From positions 1 through 64,000 of the forward strand of contig CAZUXM010000008.1 in the NCBI GenBank assembly GCA_964624635.1: DNA of 64,000 bases, in the 5' to 3' direction. This document shows positions 37,457 to 47,913 of this stretch, one piece after another; within the stretch, counting starts at the first letter, position 1, and each line of letters begins with the position of its first letter. Under the pieces are notes generated by a model. The model saw nothing but the letters and a program-made list of their open reading frames with translations, was not told where the DNA came from and made no database searches. The translations under genes and the position numbers were made by a program. Source of the DNA: JANWKQ01 sp964624635 (GTDB lineage Bacteria > Bacteroidota > Bacteroidia > CAIKAF01).

Positions 37457-39495
37457 ATGAAAAAAATTGCCACCCTCATAATATTCCTATTCGCATGGTC
37501 GCATGGTATAATGGCTCAACAAAATGTTGAGTTTACTAAAGCGAACATGGCGAAAGATAAGAATCTCAAGAAGCTGTATAAAAAACTAGTGAAGCATGGA
37601 GATAATTTTTATTTTCTACATGATCGTGGTTATCTCATTGCCCTTGAATATTATTTAGAAGCATATAAGTCACATCCTAACAGTGCACTACTCAATTATA
37701 AAATAGCTGATTGTTATTTACATACTTTATATAAATACAAAGCACTTCCGTATGCTAAAAAAGCAGAAGAATTGAACCCTAATGCCATCTTTGATATGAA
37801 TTATATTATTGGAATGGCTTATCATCAGGTAGAAGATTTTGATCAGGCCATAGCCCATTACAAAAAATTTAAGAACGGATATACAGGTAATAACAATGAT
37901 AGTTTATTATACGCTGCCCGAAGGATAAAAGAATGTGAACACGGAAAGGAATATATTAAAGATACGATTTATGATTTGATTGATATGGGCCCCATCGTGA
38001 ACAGTATTTATGCCGATTATGTTCCGTTGATACGTGCTGATCAGAGTTATATGTTGTTCACATCCCGTCGTCCTCATAATGAAATTAATCATGATGAAAA
38101 AGGTAGACATCATGGTGGACGATTAGCCTCCTTCGACCTTGAATATTACGAAGATATTTTTAGAACAGATCATATCAACGATTCTACCTGGAGTGAACCT
38201 TACCGTTTTGATTATTCATCCGATAAATTTGGTAAACACGACGCATGTGTTAGTATGTCGTTCGATGGTCAAACCATTTATTTATATCGCCCCGATAATG
38301 AAGGAGATCTTTTTTCTGCCACCATACAAGATGGAAAATGGGGAGTAGCACAACCTATGAAAGGGATTAATTCAAAATACAGAGAAGATCACNNNNNNNN
38401 NNNNNNNNNNNNNNNNNNNNNNNNNNNNNNNNNNNNNNNNNNNNTAATAAAACAGCATATTTTGTAAGTGATCGTCCCGGGGGTTTTGGTAAAAAAGATA
38501 TTTGGATGACTACACGCACCGGTGAAAATGAATGGGGAACACCTGTAAACATGGGACCTACTATTAATACTGAATACGACGAAGAAGGGGTATTTATTCA
38601 TCCCGATGACAGAACTTTATATTTCAGTAGTCGTGGACATGAAACCATGGGCGGATACGATATTTTTGAATCAACTATTGAGGATGGAAAATGGACTAAA
38701 CCTATTAATATGGGATATCCGATTAATTCGCCTGATGATGATGTGTTTTTTGTTTTAACCGCTGATGGAAAAAATGCGTATTTGTCGTCCGTAAAAGAAG
38801 AAGGTTTTGGAATGCAGGATATTTATGCCATCACTCCATTTGTAAAAAAACGACATAAAGAATTTGATGTAGTGGTATTTAAAGGTATTGTAATTGACAA
38901 GGAAACAAAAGTGAAATTAAAGGCGAAGGTTGATATAGTAGACAATACTACACAACAAAAAATGTTTTCGGCTACCGTTGATCCGGAGATGGGGTTTCTC
39001 GTAACCTTACCTACCGGTAAAAGTGGAAAAAATTACGGTATATCAGTGGAAGCGGAAGGGTATCTCTTCTATTCTGAAAATTTTGATTTAATTAAAAAAC
39101 CCGGCTTTAAAGAATACGATAAGGTGGTAGAAATGGAAAAAGTAAAACCCGGTGCAGTACTTACTTTGCGTAATGTATTTTTCGATTTTGATAAATGGGA
39201 TTTAAAACAGGAATCAGTAACCGAATTAAATCATGCCATTAAAGTGTTGAATGAATATAAAGACATGAAAATTCAAATTGAAGGACATACTGATTTTAAA
39301 GGAAGTGATGAATACAATCAGGTGCTAAGTGAAAAAAGAGCCAACTCGGTTAAAGAGTACTTGTTAACGCATGGCTTTGATGCTTCACGAATTGTAAAAG
39401 TAATTGGTTATGGTGAATCAAAACCGGTAGATACCAACGAAACGGATGAAGGTAGAGCCCATAACAGACGCGTTGAATTCAGGCTGGTAGAATAA
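37457..39495 (+). CDS. PorE-like TPR/PD40/CRD/OmpA envelope protein, copy 2 (spans assembly gap)
   Basis: A signal peptide (MKKIATLIIFLFAWSHGIMA) is followed by the same domain order as its two neighbours: TPR (NSALLNYKIADCYLHTLYKY), PD40 (FVSDRPGGFGKKDIWMTT), CRD (KGIVIDKETKVKLKAKVDIV) and OmpA (VFFDFDKWDLKQESVTELN, IEGHTDFKGSDEYNQVLSE, NRRVEFRLVE). A 52-N gap (38393-38444) appears to break the frame. By comparison with copy 3, where the same stretch reads EDHIAVTHDGKTAY, only about 17 bases are missing. The gene is therefore intact, about 670 residues. Confidence 0.9.
38393..38444. other. Assembly gap (52 N) inside OmpA-family copy 2
   Basis: The gap falls in the PD40 region between ...YREDH and NKTAYFVSDRPGG. 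Alignment with copy 3 predicts six missing residues, near 17 bases, not 52. Confidence 0.9.
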
Positions 39496-39664
39496 TCCCC
39501 TTTGTTTGACATTAACAAAATTAACTTCTTCCATTTTTTTGATAATGATTAAGTTGTGATAATGCCTTTTATCCACAGGGCAATTGTGAATATCTATCAG
39601 TGCAGCAAGGTCTGTAATTAGCGTATATCGCATATCTTGTATAATAATCTCTTAACTATTTGGT

Positions 39665-41689
39665 ATGAAAAAAATCCTGCTGCTTATTTCAAACCTAACC
39701 CTATGTATTATTTTGTCTGTTGCCCAAACCAACATTGAATTCACCAAAGAAAATTTTAAAAACAATAAAGATCTCAAACAAGTATACACTCAGTTTGTAA
39801 AAAAAGGAGACAAACTTTATTATGGCCATGAAAGAGGATATTTAGTGGCTTTAGAATATTATTTGATGGCATATGAAAAACATCCCAACAGTGCCTCTTT
39901 AAATTATAAAATTGCGGATTGTTATTTACATACTTTATATAAATACAAAGCATTGCCACATGCAATGAAAGCACAAGAGTTAAATCCTCAGGTAGCTTTT
40001 AATATTGATTATGTTATTGGTTTGGCATACCATCAACGCGAAGATTTTGAAAGTGCCATTGCATCATATGATAAATTCATGAATCTGTATGACGGTAAAA
40101 CTCATGACTCATTAGAAATGGCTCGTAAAAGAGTGTTAGAATGTGGTCATGGTAAAGAATTGGTAAAGGAAAATGAATACCAGGTAGTCAATTTAGGACC
40201 TGATATCAATAGCGAATACGCTGAGTACGTTCCGTTGCTAAAGGCAGATCATAGTTATATGTTGTTTACTTCACGTAGACCGCTTACAGACCTATCCAAA
40301 CAAGCACCTGATAAAAAAATAAAAGGAGAGAGATTGTCAAAGTTTGATATGGATTATCATGAAGATATTTTTAAATCAGATTATTTAACTGATAGTAAAT
40401 GGTCGTCGCCATGCAGGTATGATTATTCTACTCGAAAAAAATCTATGCACGATGCATGTGTAAGTTTATCTTTTGACGGTAAAACTATTTTTAATTATCG
40501 TGGAGATAACAATGGGGATTTATATACCGCAAGTATTGTGGATGGTAAATGGACCAAAACAGTTCCATTAAAAGGAATCAATACTAAATACCGTGAAGAC
40601 CACATTGCGGTTACACACGATGGTAAAACCGCTTATTTTGTTTCTGATCGTCCGGGTGGACAAGGGGGTAAAGATTTATGGAAATCTACTCTTATAGCTG
40701 ATAATGAATGGTCGGCTCCCGAAAATTTAGGTGCTACAGTCAATACCCCTTACGATGAAGAGGGAGTATTTATTCATCCTGACGGTAAAACCATTTATTT
40801 CTCCAGCCGTGGACATAATACTATGGGAGGGTTTGATATTTTTGAGACCAGCTTTGAAGATGGAAAATGGACCCAACCGTTAAATATGGGATATCCTACC
40901 AATTCACCCGATGATGATGTATTTTTTATTTTGAGTTCCGATGGTAAAACGGCGTATTTATCATCCGTAAAAGAAGGAGGCTACGGAATGCAGGATATTT
41001 ATGCCATCAAAGCATTTGATAAAAAGAAAAATAAAAAGAACAAAAATCAAGGGCAGGAAATAAAAATGATGAACCTGCAAGGTTCAGTAAAAGACAAAGA
41101 TTCAAAACAATCTATTGATGCTACCATCGAAGTAGTAGACAACACTACCCATATAGTTATGTATACGGCAAAAGTAAGTCAGGGACAAAATTTCTCATTA
41201 AATGTACCCGAGTTACAAAACGATCAAACATATACACTTAATGTAAGTTCGGAAGGGTATATCAATTATTCAGCTCCTTTTACCAATGAAAATTTGAAAG
41301 ATGCAGAACAAAATATTTCATTAGAAAAAATTAAAGTAGTTATTTCTAATGTAATTATTCTGGAGCATGTTTATTTTGATTATAATGAATCAGTAATTAA
41401 AACAGAATCATTGGAAGAATTAGACAATGCCATTGCGTATTTAAATTCACAACCTACCATTAAAATTGAAATCGAGGGACATACGGATCAATCCGGCTCG
41501 GCTGAATATAACTTAATGTTATCTCAGCAGAGGGCAGAAGCGGTAAAAAATTATCTACTGTCAAAAGGTTTTGAAGCTAAACGTATATTAAAAGTAACAG
41601 GTTACGGTAATACACGTCCGTTGGTATCAGGTAATGATGAAGAAGCTAAATCGAAAAACAGAAGGGTGGAATTTAGATTGGTAAAGTAG
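39665..41689 (+). CDS. PorE-like TPR/PD40/CRD/OmpA envelope protein, copy 3
   Basis: The 674-residue protein has a signal peptide (ending ILSVAQ), TPR (SASLNYKIADCYLHTLYKY), PD40 (FVSDRPGGQGGKDLWKST, SSRGHNTMGGFDIFETS), a CRD with a longer insertion after a Lys-rich linker (DKKKNKKNKNQGQ), and an OmpA domain (VYFDYNESVIKTESLEELD, IEGHTDQSGSAEYNLML, NRRVEFRLVK). It is the most diverged copy at the C-terminal end. A 169-base spacer separates it from copy 2, so it may have its own promoter. Its stop is followed by the cassette-like region. Confidence 0.9.
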   Translation: MKKILLLISNLTLCIILSVAQTNIEFTKENFKNNKDLKQVYTQFVKKGDKLYYGHERGYLVALEYYLMAYEKHPNSASLNYKIADCYLHTLYKYKALPHAMKAQELNPQVAFNIDYVIGLAYHQREDFESAIASYDKFMNLYDGKTHDSLEMARKRVLECGHGKELVKENEYQVVNLGPDINSEYAEYVPLLKADHSYMLFTSRRPLTDLSKQAPDKKIKGERLSKFDMDYHEDIFKSDYLTDSKWSSPCRYDYSTRKKSMHDACVSLSFDGKTIFNYRGDNNGDLYTASIVDGKWTKTVPLKGINTKYREDHIAVTHDGKTAYFVSDRPGGQGGKDLWKSTLIADNEWSAPENLGATVNTPYDEEGVFIHPDGKTIYFSSRGHNTMGGFDIFETSFEDGKWTQPLNMGYPTNSPDDDVFFILSSDGKTAYLSSVKEGGYGMQDIYAIKAFDKKKNKKNKNQGQEIKMMNLQGSVKDKDSKQSIDATIEVVDNTTHIVMYTAKVSQGQNFSLNVPELQNDQTYTLNVSSEGYINYSAPFTNENLKDAEQNISLEKIKVVISNVIILEHVYFDYNESVIKTESLEELDNAIAYLNSQPTIKIEIEGHTDQSGSAEYNLMLSQQRAEAVKNYLLSKGFEAKRILKVTGYGNTRPLVSGNDEEAKSKNRRVEFRLVK

Positions 41690-41766
41690 CGCAAAAATGG
41701 GGCTATTTATATTGCTTTAATTTAAAATACTAGGATTTTTGATTTGGAGGCTTTTGGCTACATGTA

Positions 41767-42553
41767 GTTAGGTAACGCTGCACCTAACCGATACCTGTCA
41801 TGCAAAGCCGAGGTATATCAAACCAGATTAATGGAATTTATTGCCGCCATTGAATTGTAAATTGTCAAAGGTCAAAGAATGTCTTGTAATCCATTAAAAA
41901 AATAATTCCACCAAAGGTGAGCATTCCACCAAGCACCATTAGAAGAATTCCACCAAGCACTTTTATTCCCGGTTGGGTTTCGCGAACAAGTAAGTTAATC
42001 GTGGAGGTACTTTGTTCAGACTGAAGAAATTTGTTAGAGATCAGTCTAGAAGATTTAACTTCTAAATCATGAATATTCTCAAATTGGATAACATGCTTAC
42101 CTGGACTTGTAATCTCAAAGCTGCAAAACTCACTTATTAAAACCCCGTTTTTCGGGAATGAAAGCTGTACTGGATTGTGATTCAGCGAAATTTGTTTGCC
42201 GTTGTTTAAAATAACAACTCTGAAATCACCAGTGTTATTTGCATAACCTCCAACTACACATATCGAATATCGTCCTTTTTTTTCAAAATCAACTTCATTA
42301 ATAGTTTGGCGTAGTTCAAGGTTTGATATTGTTCTGCCACGGTCAAGTTGCAATAATAGCTTAGTACCAAAAATAAGCATCACTAGCCCAACGAGTCCAA
42401 CAATTATTATCAAATAAATCATTTTAAATCAATTCATAACGGGAAATTGTCCAGAAGGTTTCAACTTTTCAATATTCAACAGTTTTATCTCTTTCAAATA
42501 TGCTAATCATAATTATTTAACCGATCATTGTCAAAAAAGCAGTGTTACCTAAC
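41767..42553 (-). mobile_element. Cassette-like unit 2 with inverted ends
   Basis: The unit is bounded by GTTAGGTAACGCTGC (41767-41781) and its near-perfect inverse GCAGTGTTACCTAAC (42539-42553, 14 of 15 matching). On the minus strand the right end reads GTTAGGT, which fits the integron core site GTTRRRY. It carries one gene (41865-42422, minus). The left end also repeats ACCTAAC at 41782-41788. A second hairpin arm on the left is not found, so that side may be a truncated site. Confidence 0.4.
41865..42422 (-). CDS. Orphan membrane-anchored protein in cassette-like unit
   Basis: The 185-residue protein starts with a membrane helix (MIYLIIIVGLVGLVMLIFG). A soluble beta-rich middle follows (GRYSICVVGGYANNTGDFRV, ...NGVLISEFCSFEITSPGKHV, IQFENIHDL), and one or two helices close it (IKVLGGILLMVLGGMLTFGG). 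The middle probably lies in the periplasm. No family is recognised. Its position between inverted ends, with no functional link to its neighbours, is typical of cassette genes. Confidence 0.72.
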   Translation of the reverse strand: MIYLIIIVGLVGLVMLIFGTKLLLQLDRGRTISNLELRQTINEVDFEKKGRYSICVVGGYANNTGDFRVVILNNGKQISLNHNPVQLSFPKNGVLISEFCSFEITSPGKHVIQFENIHDLEVKSSRLISNKFLQSEQSTSTINLLVRETQPGIKVLGGILLMVLGGMLTFGGIIFLMDYKTFFDL

Positions 42554-42726
42554 GGATAACGCATTTACCCCGTTACCGTTTTATAAATATAGGAACTTTA
42601 AAATTAACCCTAATGATAGCAAGCCGTATATTTTTTATACATACGGCTAAGCGGTTTAACTTCCTGAAAATTAATTATTATGAAGGATACGGTAATGGGG
42701 TAAGATGCGTAGTTAGAGCCTGGCAC
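42539..42726 (-). repeat. attC-like long hairpin joining the two cassette-like units
   Basis: Two arms pair: 42558-42579 with 42689-42710, containing ACGCAT, TTACCCC and TTACCGT opposite ACGGTAA, GGGGTAA and ATGCGT; there is one insertion and one mismatch. Outside the arms are GTTAGGT (minus, near 42547-42553) and its partner CTCTAAC (minus, near 42712-42718). A smaller hairpin (GCCGTAT at 42623 with ATACGGC at 42641) is in the loop. The topology matches attC sites; the 172-base length is above the usual range and the spacers are unequal. Confidence 0.5.
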
Positions 42727-43391
42727 ACAAATCTTCAATTATACCTGTAATTGTCAAAATTAGATCGATTTCTTATTTTGTTGTTTGAATTCCGCTAAAC
42801 AGCAAATCATCATCTTGTCCTAGATTTGTCCGTTCAGTTTCTCATCACAATAGAACCCAAAGGTATTTATCCCTTTAGGTATCCTTTTAATGCATCCATT
42901 TGGCTTAACGTCTAACAATATCAGCAATAATATTTACCGAATCCATAGTCCAATATTCTGGTTCAAACCAAAAATTATATAACCTACCGACCTTCTGATT
43001 TAACGATTTATTTGGTTTATGCATATAAATCCAACATAATAGTCGCCCATTCTTTTCTACTGAATCTAATTTCACCGTGTCAAGTCTTTCTTTAATACAA
43101 GGAAATATTTTTAAATGTCCTTGATCAGTTGATAGTTCTAAAAATTCAACATTATTTTCTTTATCGGAAAAACACCAATCTGATGGATAAATAGTTATTT
43201 TATATTTGTCTTCTTTACTTGAACAAGAAATAGTTCCAAATAATAAAAGACAAATAACTAAATACTTACTAAGGGTTATTTTGAAGTTCTTTTGTAACAT
43301 CATTTTGCGTGTTTGCAATGTATTTTGTTTTTCTTGAGAAGTTCTGAACCTAAGATTATCTGCTTATGTCCAAAAGTGCTTGGCTCTAACT
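42710..43391 (-). mobile_element. Cassette-like unit 1 with inverted ends
   Basis: The 17-base ends TAGTTAGAGCCTGGCAC (42710-42726) and GTGCTTGGCTCTAACTA (43375-43391) are inverted copies with 15 of 17 matching. The unit holds one small lipoprotein gene (42905-43318, minus). This end pairing is what a circular integron cassette shows, where the 5' end supplies a core site complementary to the 3' one. Confidence 0.4.
42905..43318 (-). CDS. Orphan small lipoprotein in cassette-like unit
   Basis: The protein has up to 137 residues. A lipoprotein signal (KYLVICLLLFGTISC) precedes SSKEDKYKITIYPSDWCFSD. The mature part is short and mixed alpha/beta (GHLKIFPCIKERLDTVKLDS, RLLCWIYMHKPN, YNFWFEPEYWTMDSVNIIAD). 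No family is recognised. ATG codons at 43318, 43303 and 43300 are possible starts. It lies alone with 400 bases upstream-to-downstream spacing that is taken up by the inverted ends. Confidence 0.68.
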   Translation of the reverse strand: MQTRKMMLQKNFKITLSKYLVICLLLFGTISCSSKEDKYKITIYPSDWCFSDKENNVEFLELSTDQGHLKIFPCIKERLDTVKLDSVEKNGRLLCWIYMHKPNKSLNQKVGRLYNFWFEPEYWTMDSVNIIADIVRR

Positions 43392-43524
43392 ACCGGATTG
43401 CAGTAACTAATATAACACTAATTTCATCTTATTCAAAGTGTTAGAAAAAATCGAATGGTTTACATCCTGTTTATAAATGAAAAACGAAGTTTTGAACACT
43501 CTGACGGAAAATTTGACATCAACA

Positions 43525-44838
43525 CTACTTCATCTTCAATCCATATTTATCCATATACATTTTATATAGATAGTATTGAGAATTTTCTAACTCAATTTGT
43601 CTGCCATTAATATATGCCAATGCCAGTTGATTGGTTTTCATATCCAACGCATCTCCATCACAAATAAAAAACGTAGCATCTTTGCCTACTTCAATACTTC
43701 CTAATTGGTTGTCAATACCTAAAATTTTGGCTGCATTTAAAGTGAGTACTTGTACCGCTTGTTCTTTTTCTAATCCGTATGCCACTGCAGTACCTGCATT
43801 AAATGGAATATTTCGGCTACCCATTACTTCCATTTCGCCGGTATGACTAAAAGTAAAATTAATGCCTGCATCCCATAATAGTTTAGGCATTTTATAAGGA
43901 AGTTTTACATCATCATCATCACTATGTGGTAATGCATGCATACGATCGAGTATAATAGAGAGATTGTGTTGTTTAATGAAATCCGAAATTTTGTACGCTT
44001 CATATCCTCCTACCAATACTATTTTTTTTATACCAATGGATTCAAACCAGGTAACTGATTCCATGATGTCTTTTTCTGTATTTACATGGATGTACAAGAT
44101 TTTATTTCCGGTAAATAATCCTTTCATCGCTTCACATTTTCCATTGTATTCAGCATGGGTAGTTTCGTTTGCGTAGGATAAAGAACGTTCAAACATGTCT
44201 TTGATTTTGTTTACCTGCGCCATTCTTTCTTTTTTTAAACTATACTCATCCATGTCTTTTTGATTGGCATGTATAGTTCTGTTCCTGTTGGGCCAGTTTA
44301 CATGTAAACCATCTTCAGGTTGAATAGATGCATCTTCCCAGTTCCAGGCATCTAATTGTACTATGGAAGATTGACCTGAAATAAGCCCCCCACGTGGAGT
44401 AGATTGTGCAATCAATACTCCGTTAAAACGAATGGTAGGTATTATTTTTGAATCGGTATTATACGTAGTAATGGCTCTTACCTCAGGAGTAATGTCACCC
44501 GATTCATCATAATCTAAGGTGGCCCTTACGGCATCCACTTCTCTTAACCCAATGGTACTGTTGGTTAAAATAAATCCGGGATATACATGTTTTCCTTCTC
44601 CATCAATATTTACTTCATAGGTAACTTTACCTTCGCTGGCCCCTGATGGAGAAACCGCAATAATTTTCCCAAAGGCAAAAACTACTTCTCCATTGTCAAT
44701 AACACTGCCATTACCTACATGTATTTTTACATTGTAAATGCGTATACTTTTATTTTGTACAGCTCCGGGCACCGGTTTTTGTGCCGCCAAATTCAGTGTA
44801 ATAACTGAAGCTATGAGATATATCAATATTTTTTTCAT
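43525..44838 (-). CDS. Secreted amidohydrolase-family protein, metal HxH motif missing
   Basis: The 437-residue protein has a signal peptide ending LNLAAQ. The amidohydrolase composite domain is recognisable from IYNVKIHVGNGSVIDNGEVV and GKHVYPGFILTNSTIGL to the closing LNAAKILGIDNQLGSIEVGKDATF. Where active members have PGFIDxHxH, this one has PGFILTNST, so the first two metal ligands are absent. It begins 2 bases after the stop of the larger amidohydrolase, so the two are co-transcribed. It may be a non-catalytic partner. Confidence 0.88.
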   Translation of the reverse strand: MKKILIYLIASVITLNLAAQKPVPGAVQNKSIRIYNVKIHVGNGSVIDNGEVVFAFGKIIAVSPSGASEGKVTYEVNIDGEGKHVYPGFILTNSTIGLREVDAVRATLDYDESGDITPEVRAITTYNTDSKIIPTIRFNGVLIAQSTPRGGLISGQSSIVQLDAWNWEDASIQPEDGLHVNWPNRNRTIHANQKDMDEYSLKKERMAQVNKIKDMFERSLSYANETTHAEYNGKCEAMKGLFTGNKILYIHVNTEKDIMESVTWFESIGIKKIVLVGGYEAYKISDFIKQHNLSIILDRMHALPHSDDDDVKLPYKMPKLLWDAGINFTFSHTGEMEVMGSRNIPFNAGTAVAYGLEKEQAVQVLTLNAAKILGIDNQLGSIEVGKDATFFICDGDALDMKTNQLALAYINGRQIELENSQYYLYKMYMDKYGLKMK

Positions 44839-44840
44839 GG

Positions 44841-47800
44841 TTATTCAGTTATTTGTATGATTTCGTAATCATGGTTGTCCATCGTTTCACATTCAAATAA
44901 AAAATATTGTTTACGAGCTAATGNNNNNNNNNNCTCCTTCTTCACCATCTTTAATTGCCTGCATCATTTTTTGTACCAATCGGTTTTTTTCATCCTGGTT
45001 GTATTTTTGTAATTGTGCATCTCTTTCTTCACTATAATAAATCATTCCATCAATCATAGTAAACTTCACACGAGCATAAATACTTAGTGGATTGTCAGTC
45101 CACAATACTAAATCAGCATCTTTTCCTTCTTTAATAGAACCTACTTTATTATCAATATGTAACATTTTGGCAGGATTCAATGTGCATAGTTTCCATGCCT
45201 CCTCTTCACTCAGGTTTCCATATTTTACCGCTTTGGCTGCTTCGTGATTTAGTCTTCGGGCCATTTCTGCATCATCACTATTGATACTTGTATTTACCCC
45301 CACTTTATTTAAGATAGCTGCATTATAAGGTATGGCATCTTGTACTTCCATTTTATAGGCCCACCAATCAGAAAAAGTAGAAGCGTTGGCTCCATGTGCT
45401 TTCATTTTATCCGCCACTTTATATCCTTCTAGTATATGTGTAAATGTATTTACTTTAATGCCCATACTATCGGCCACATGTAACAACATATTAATTTCTG
45501 ATTGTACATACGAATGACAGGTAATATATCTTTTTCCTTCTAAAATTTCATTCAAAATTTCCAACTCCAAATCTTTCCTTACAGGCTCCTTTGAATTTTT
45601 TTTGAGTAAAGCATATTCTTTGGCTCTGTTAAACATTTCAAAATAAAACTGCTCCACCCCCATACGTGTTTGTGGATAACGATATATATTTTTTTCTCCC
45701 CAATTAGATTGTTTTACGTTTTCACCCAAGGCAAATTTTATGAATCCCGGTGCTTCTTTAAATACTAATTCATCTTCAGTACGACCCCAACGTAATTTTA
45801 TAATAGCTGATTGACCTCCAATAGCGTTAGCAGACCCATGTAATAATTGAGCAATGGTAACCCCACCCGATAATTGCCTGTAAATATTTATATCATCTGC
45901 ATTCAGTACATCTGCCATACGTACTTCGGCGGTGCTGCTTTGTCCGGCTTCGTTAACACCACGCGTCATGGCAATATGCGAATGTTCATCAATGATACCG
46001 GATGTAAGGTGCATGCCTGAACCGTCTATAGTTGTACAGGAGGTACATGATAAATTTTTACCCACCTTTTTAATTTTTCCACCTTCAGTAATCACATCCG
46101 TATTGGTAAGAATCCCCTCTTTTTCATTGGTCCAAACTGTGGTATTTTTTATCAAATACGTTTTATTTTCTTCTGATTTTAAATCAGCCCACTTCCATCC
46201 GAAAGCTTTGTTGGGGTATCGTACTTCGCTATAACTAACCGTAGGTTTGTCTTTTTTCTTTTCGTCTTCAATGGTGATAGCACTATGGGTTGCATTAAAA
46301 GAATATTTTTCTCCTTTAGGATTTTCAACTATCCCTTTCCAGTTGTTGGTTTTTTCAATTTGGGCTGATATTCTTACAAAACCTCCCATATCTTTTGAAT
46401 TAAAACTGGCTGTAATAAAATTTTTCTCGGTAGTGAGTTCTATGGCAATTTTGGTAGTGTCGTTAATGACATAATTAGCTGCAGGGAAATTCATTTTTCC
46501 ATTAATTACCATCGATTTTCCGTTCATAGGTTCATATCCGGTTTGTATGGTATAGTTACCACGAAGGTCTATGGCCTCAGCATTTTTATCAATCATGTAT
46601 TGATATCCTTGCACCCAGTTTTCTAATAGCGTAAAACCATCATTCCCTAATTCTTCATTGGTAATAATAAAATTGGCGAGTTTACCTTTTTCCAAGGTTC
46701 CTATCATAGCATCTGCCTTCAACATTTTGGCCGGACCTTCGGTTAAAGCATACAATGCTTTTTCTTTTTTTAATCCGTATTGTATGGATTTTTTTAATGA
46801 TTTAAAAAAATCAGCGGAGCTACCATCATCACTGGCAGTAGTAATATTGTATGAGATGTTGTTGCTATCCAGCAATTTTAAATTGGCAGGAGCTATATCC
46901 CATTTGTACAAATCTTCTAAGCTCACCTGATCAGCATCATAAGGATCGTTTAATATATAGGGTTTGGGAAATTGTAAGGGTACAGTAATGCTGCTGGTGA
47001 GGTTTTTTAACTGTGGAATTCTATCAAATTCATCGCCACAGCCCATGTAATGAAAACTCAACCCAAATTCTTTGGCAATTTTTTCCATTCTAATAATGTC
47101 GCTTCTGTTTTTGATATCAAAAAGTATAGGAAGATTTTTTATGCTGTTAAAAGCTTCAATAGAAATATTTTTTTCTGCTTTACCAACCATGGCAGCATGC
47201 CACTGTGCATCATATAAAAACTGACGAATTAAAGCTATAGTACCTGTTAATGAAGTAGGATATTCGTTGGTAGAACTTCCTTTATCCAACGACATGATGA
47301 AGGCGGCATTTTCAATGAGTAAATTTTTATTGTCTTTTCTGTCAGCCAGAGTTACCAATGCACCGGTACCTCTAAAAATACCGTCCATGCGATGCGTTAA
47401 TACGGTACCTATTCCATATTTTCTTAGTTTATCAGCATTGTCTTTGGCATGTGAATAGTGTTGGTAAGCAAAANNNNNNNNNNNNNNNNNNNNNNNNNNN
47501 NNNNNNNNNNNNNNNNNNNNNNNNNNCATCGTCATTTAAGTGGATGTCTTTTTCATGGTCCTTTAGTCCATAATTATTCCAAACTTCAATAAAGGAAGGA
47601 TAAATATGTTTACCGATGCAGTCAATTTGTTTTGCATCTTTTGGGATAGTAATTTTTTCACCACAATCCACAATTTTTTCATCTTTAATAACCAATGTTC
47701 CATTGTTGATGGTGGTAGTTGAATTAATATGGATAATGGCATGGGTAAAAGCAATGGTATAATGTTTATCGTCTTTAATACCCGTGTTGGGGTTGGTTTG

Positions 47801-47869
47801 TGCATTTATTGGCAACGTACATACCGCCATCACTATCCATATCCAACGGTTTTTGATGTTTAGTCTCAT
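44841..47869 (-). CDS. Large secreted two-domain amidohydrolase (spans two assembly gaps)
   Basis: The start at 47869 gives a signal peptide (IWIVMAVCTLPINAQ). The first amidohydrolase-like half has IYPSFIEVWNNYGL without HxH; the second half has LTSGIIDEHSHIAM with HxH and ends LNPAKMLHIDNKVGSIKEGK and DADLVLWTDNPLS. The true C-terminus is found by reading on after the 10-N gap in the frame LARKQYFLFECETMDNHDYE, ending at TAA 44841-44843. This leaves 2 bases to the next gene. A 53-N gap (47474-47526) hides a segment near residue 115. Total about 1000 residues. The substrate is unknown. Confidence 0.88.
44924..44933. other. Assembly gap (10 N) near the 3' end of the large amidohydrolase
   Basis: Ten N. 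The frame that continues best (ending at 44841) needs a true length divisible by three, so the number is a placeholder. Confidence 0.9.
47474..47526. other. Assembly gap (53 N) near the 5' end of the large amidohydrolase
   Basis: The gap lies between ...HLNDD and FAYQHYSHAKDNAD; both sides belong to the same gene. Confidence 0.9.
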
Positions 47870-47874
47870 ATATA

Positions 47875-47882
47875 CAAATGTA
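47875..47882 (-). promoter_or_regulatory. -7 box close to the large amidohydrolase start
   Basis: TACATTTG on the minus strand lies 5 bases before the ATG at 47869, leaving almost no leader. Confidence 0.35.
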
Positions 47883-47913
47883 TCATTTTTATAGTATACA
47901 GCAGTGGGGAAGA

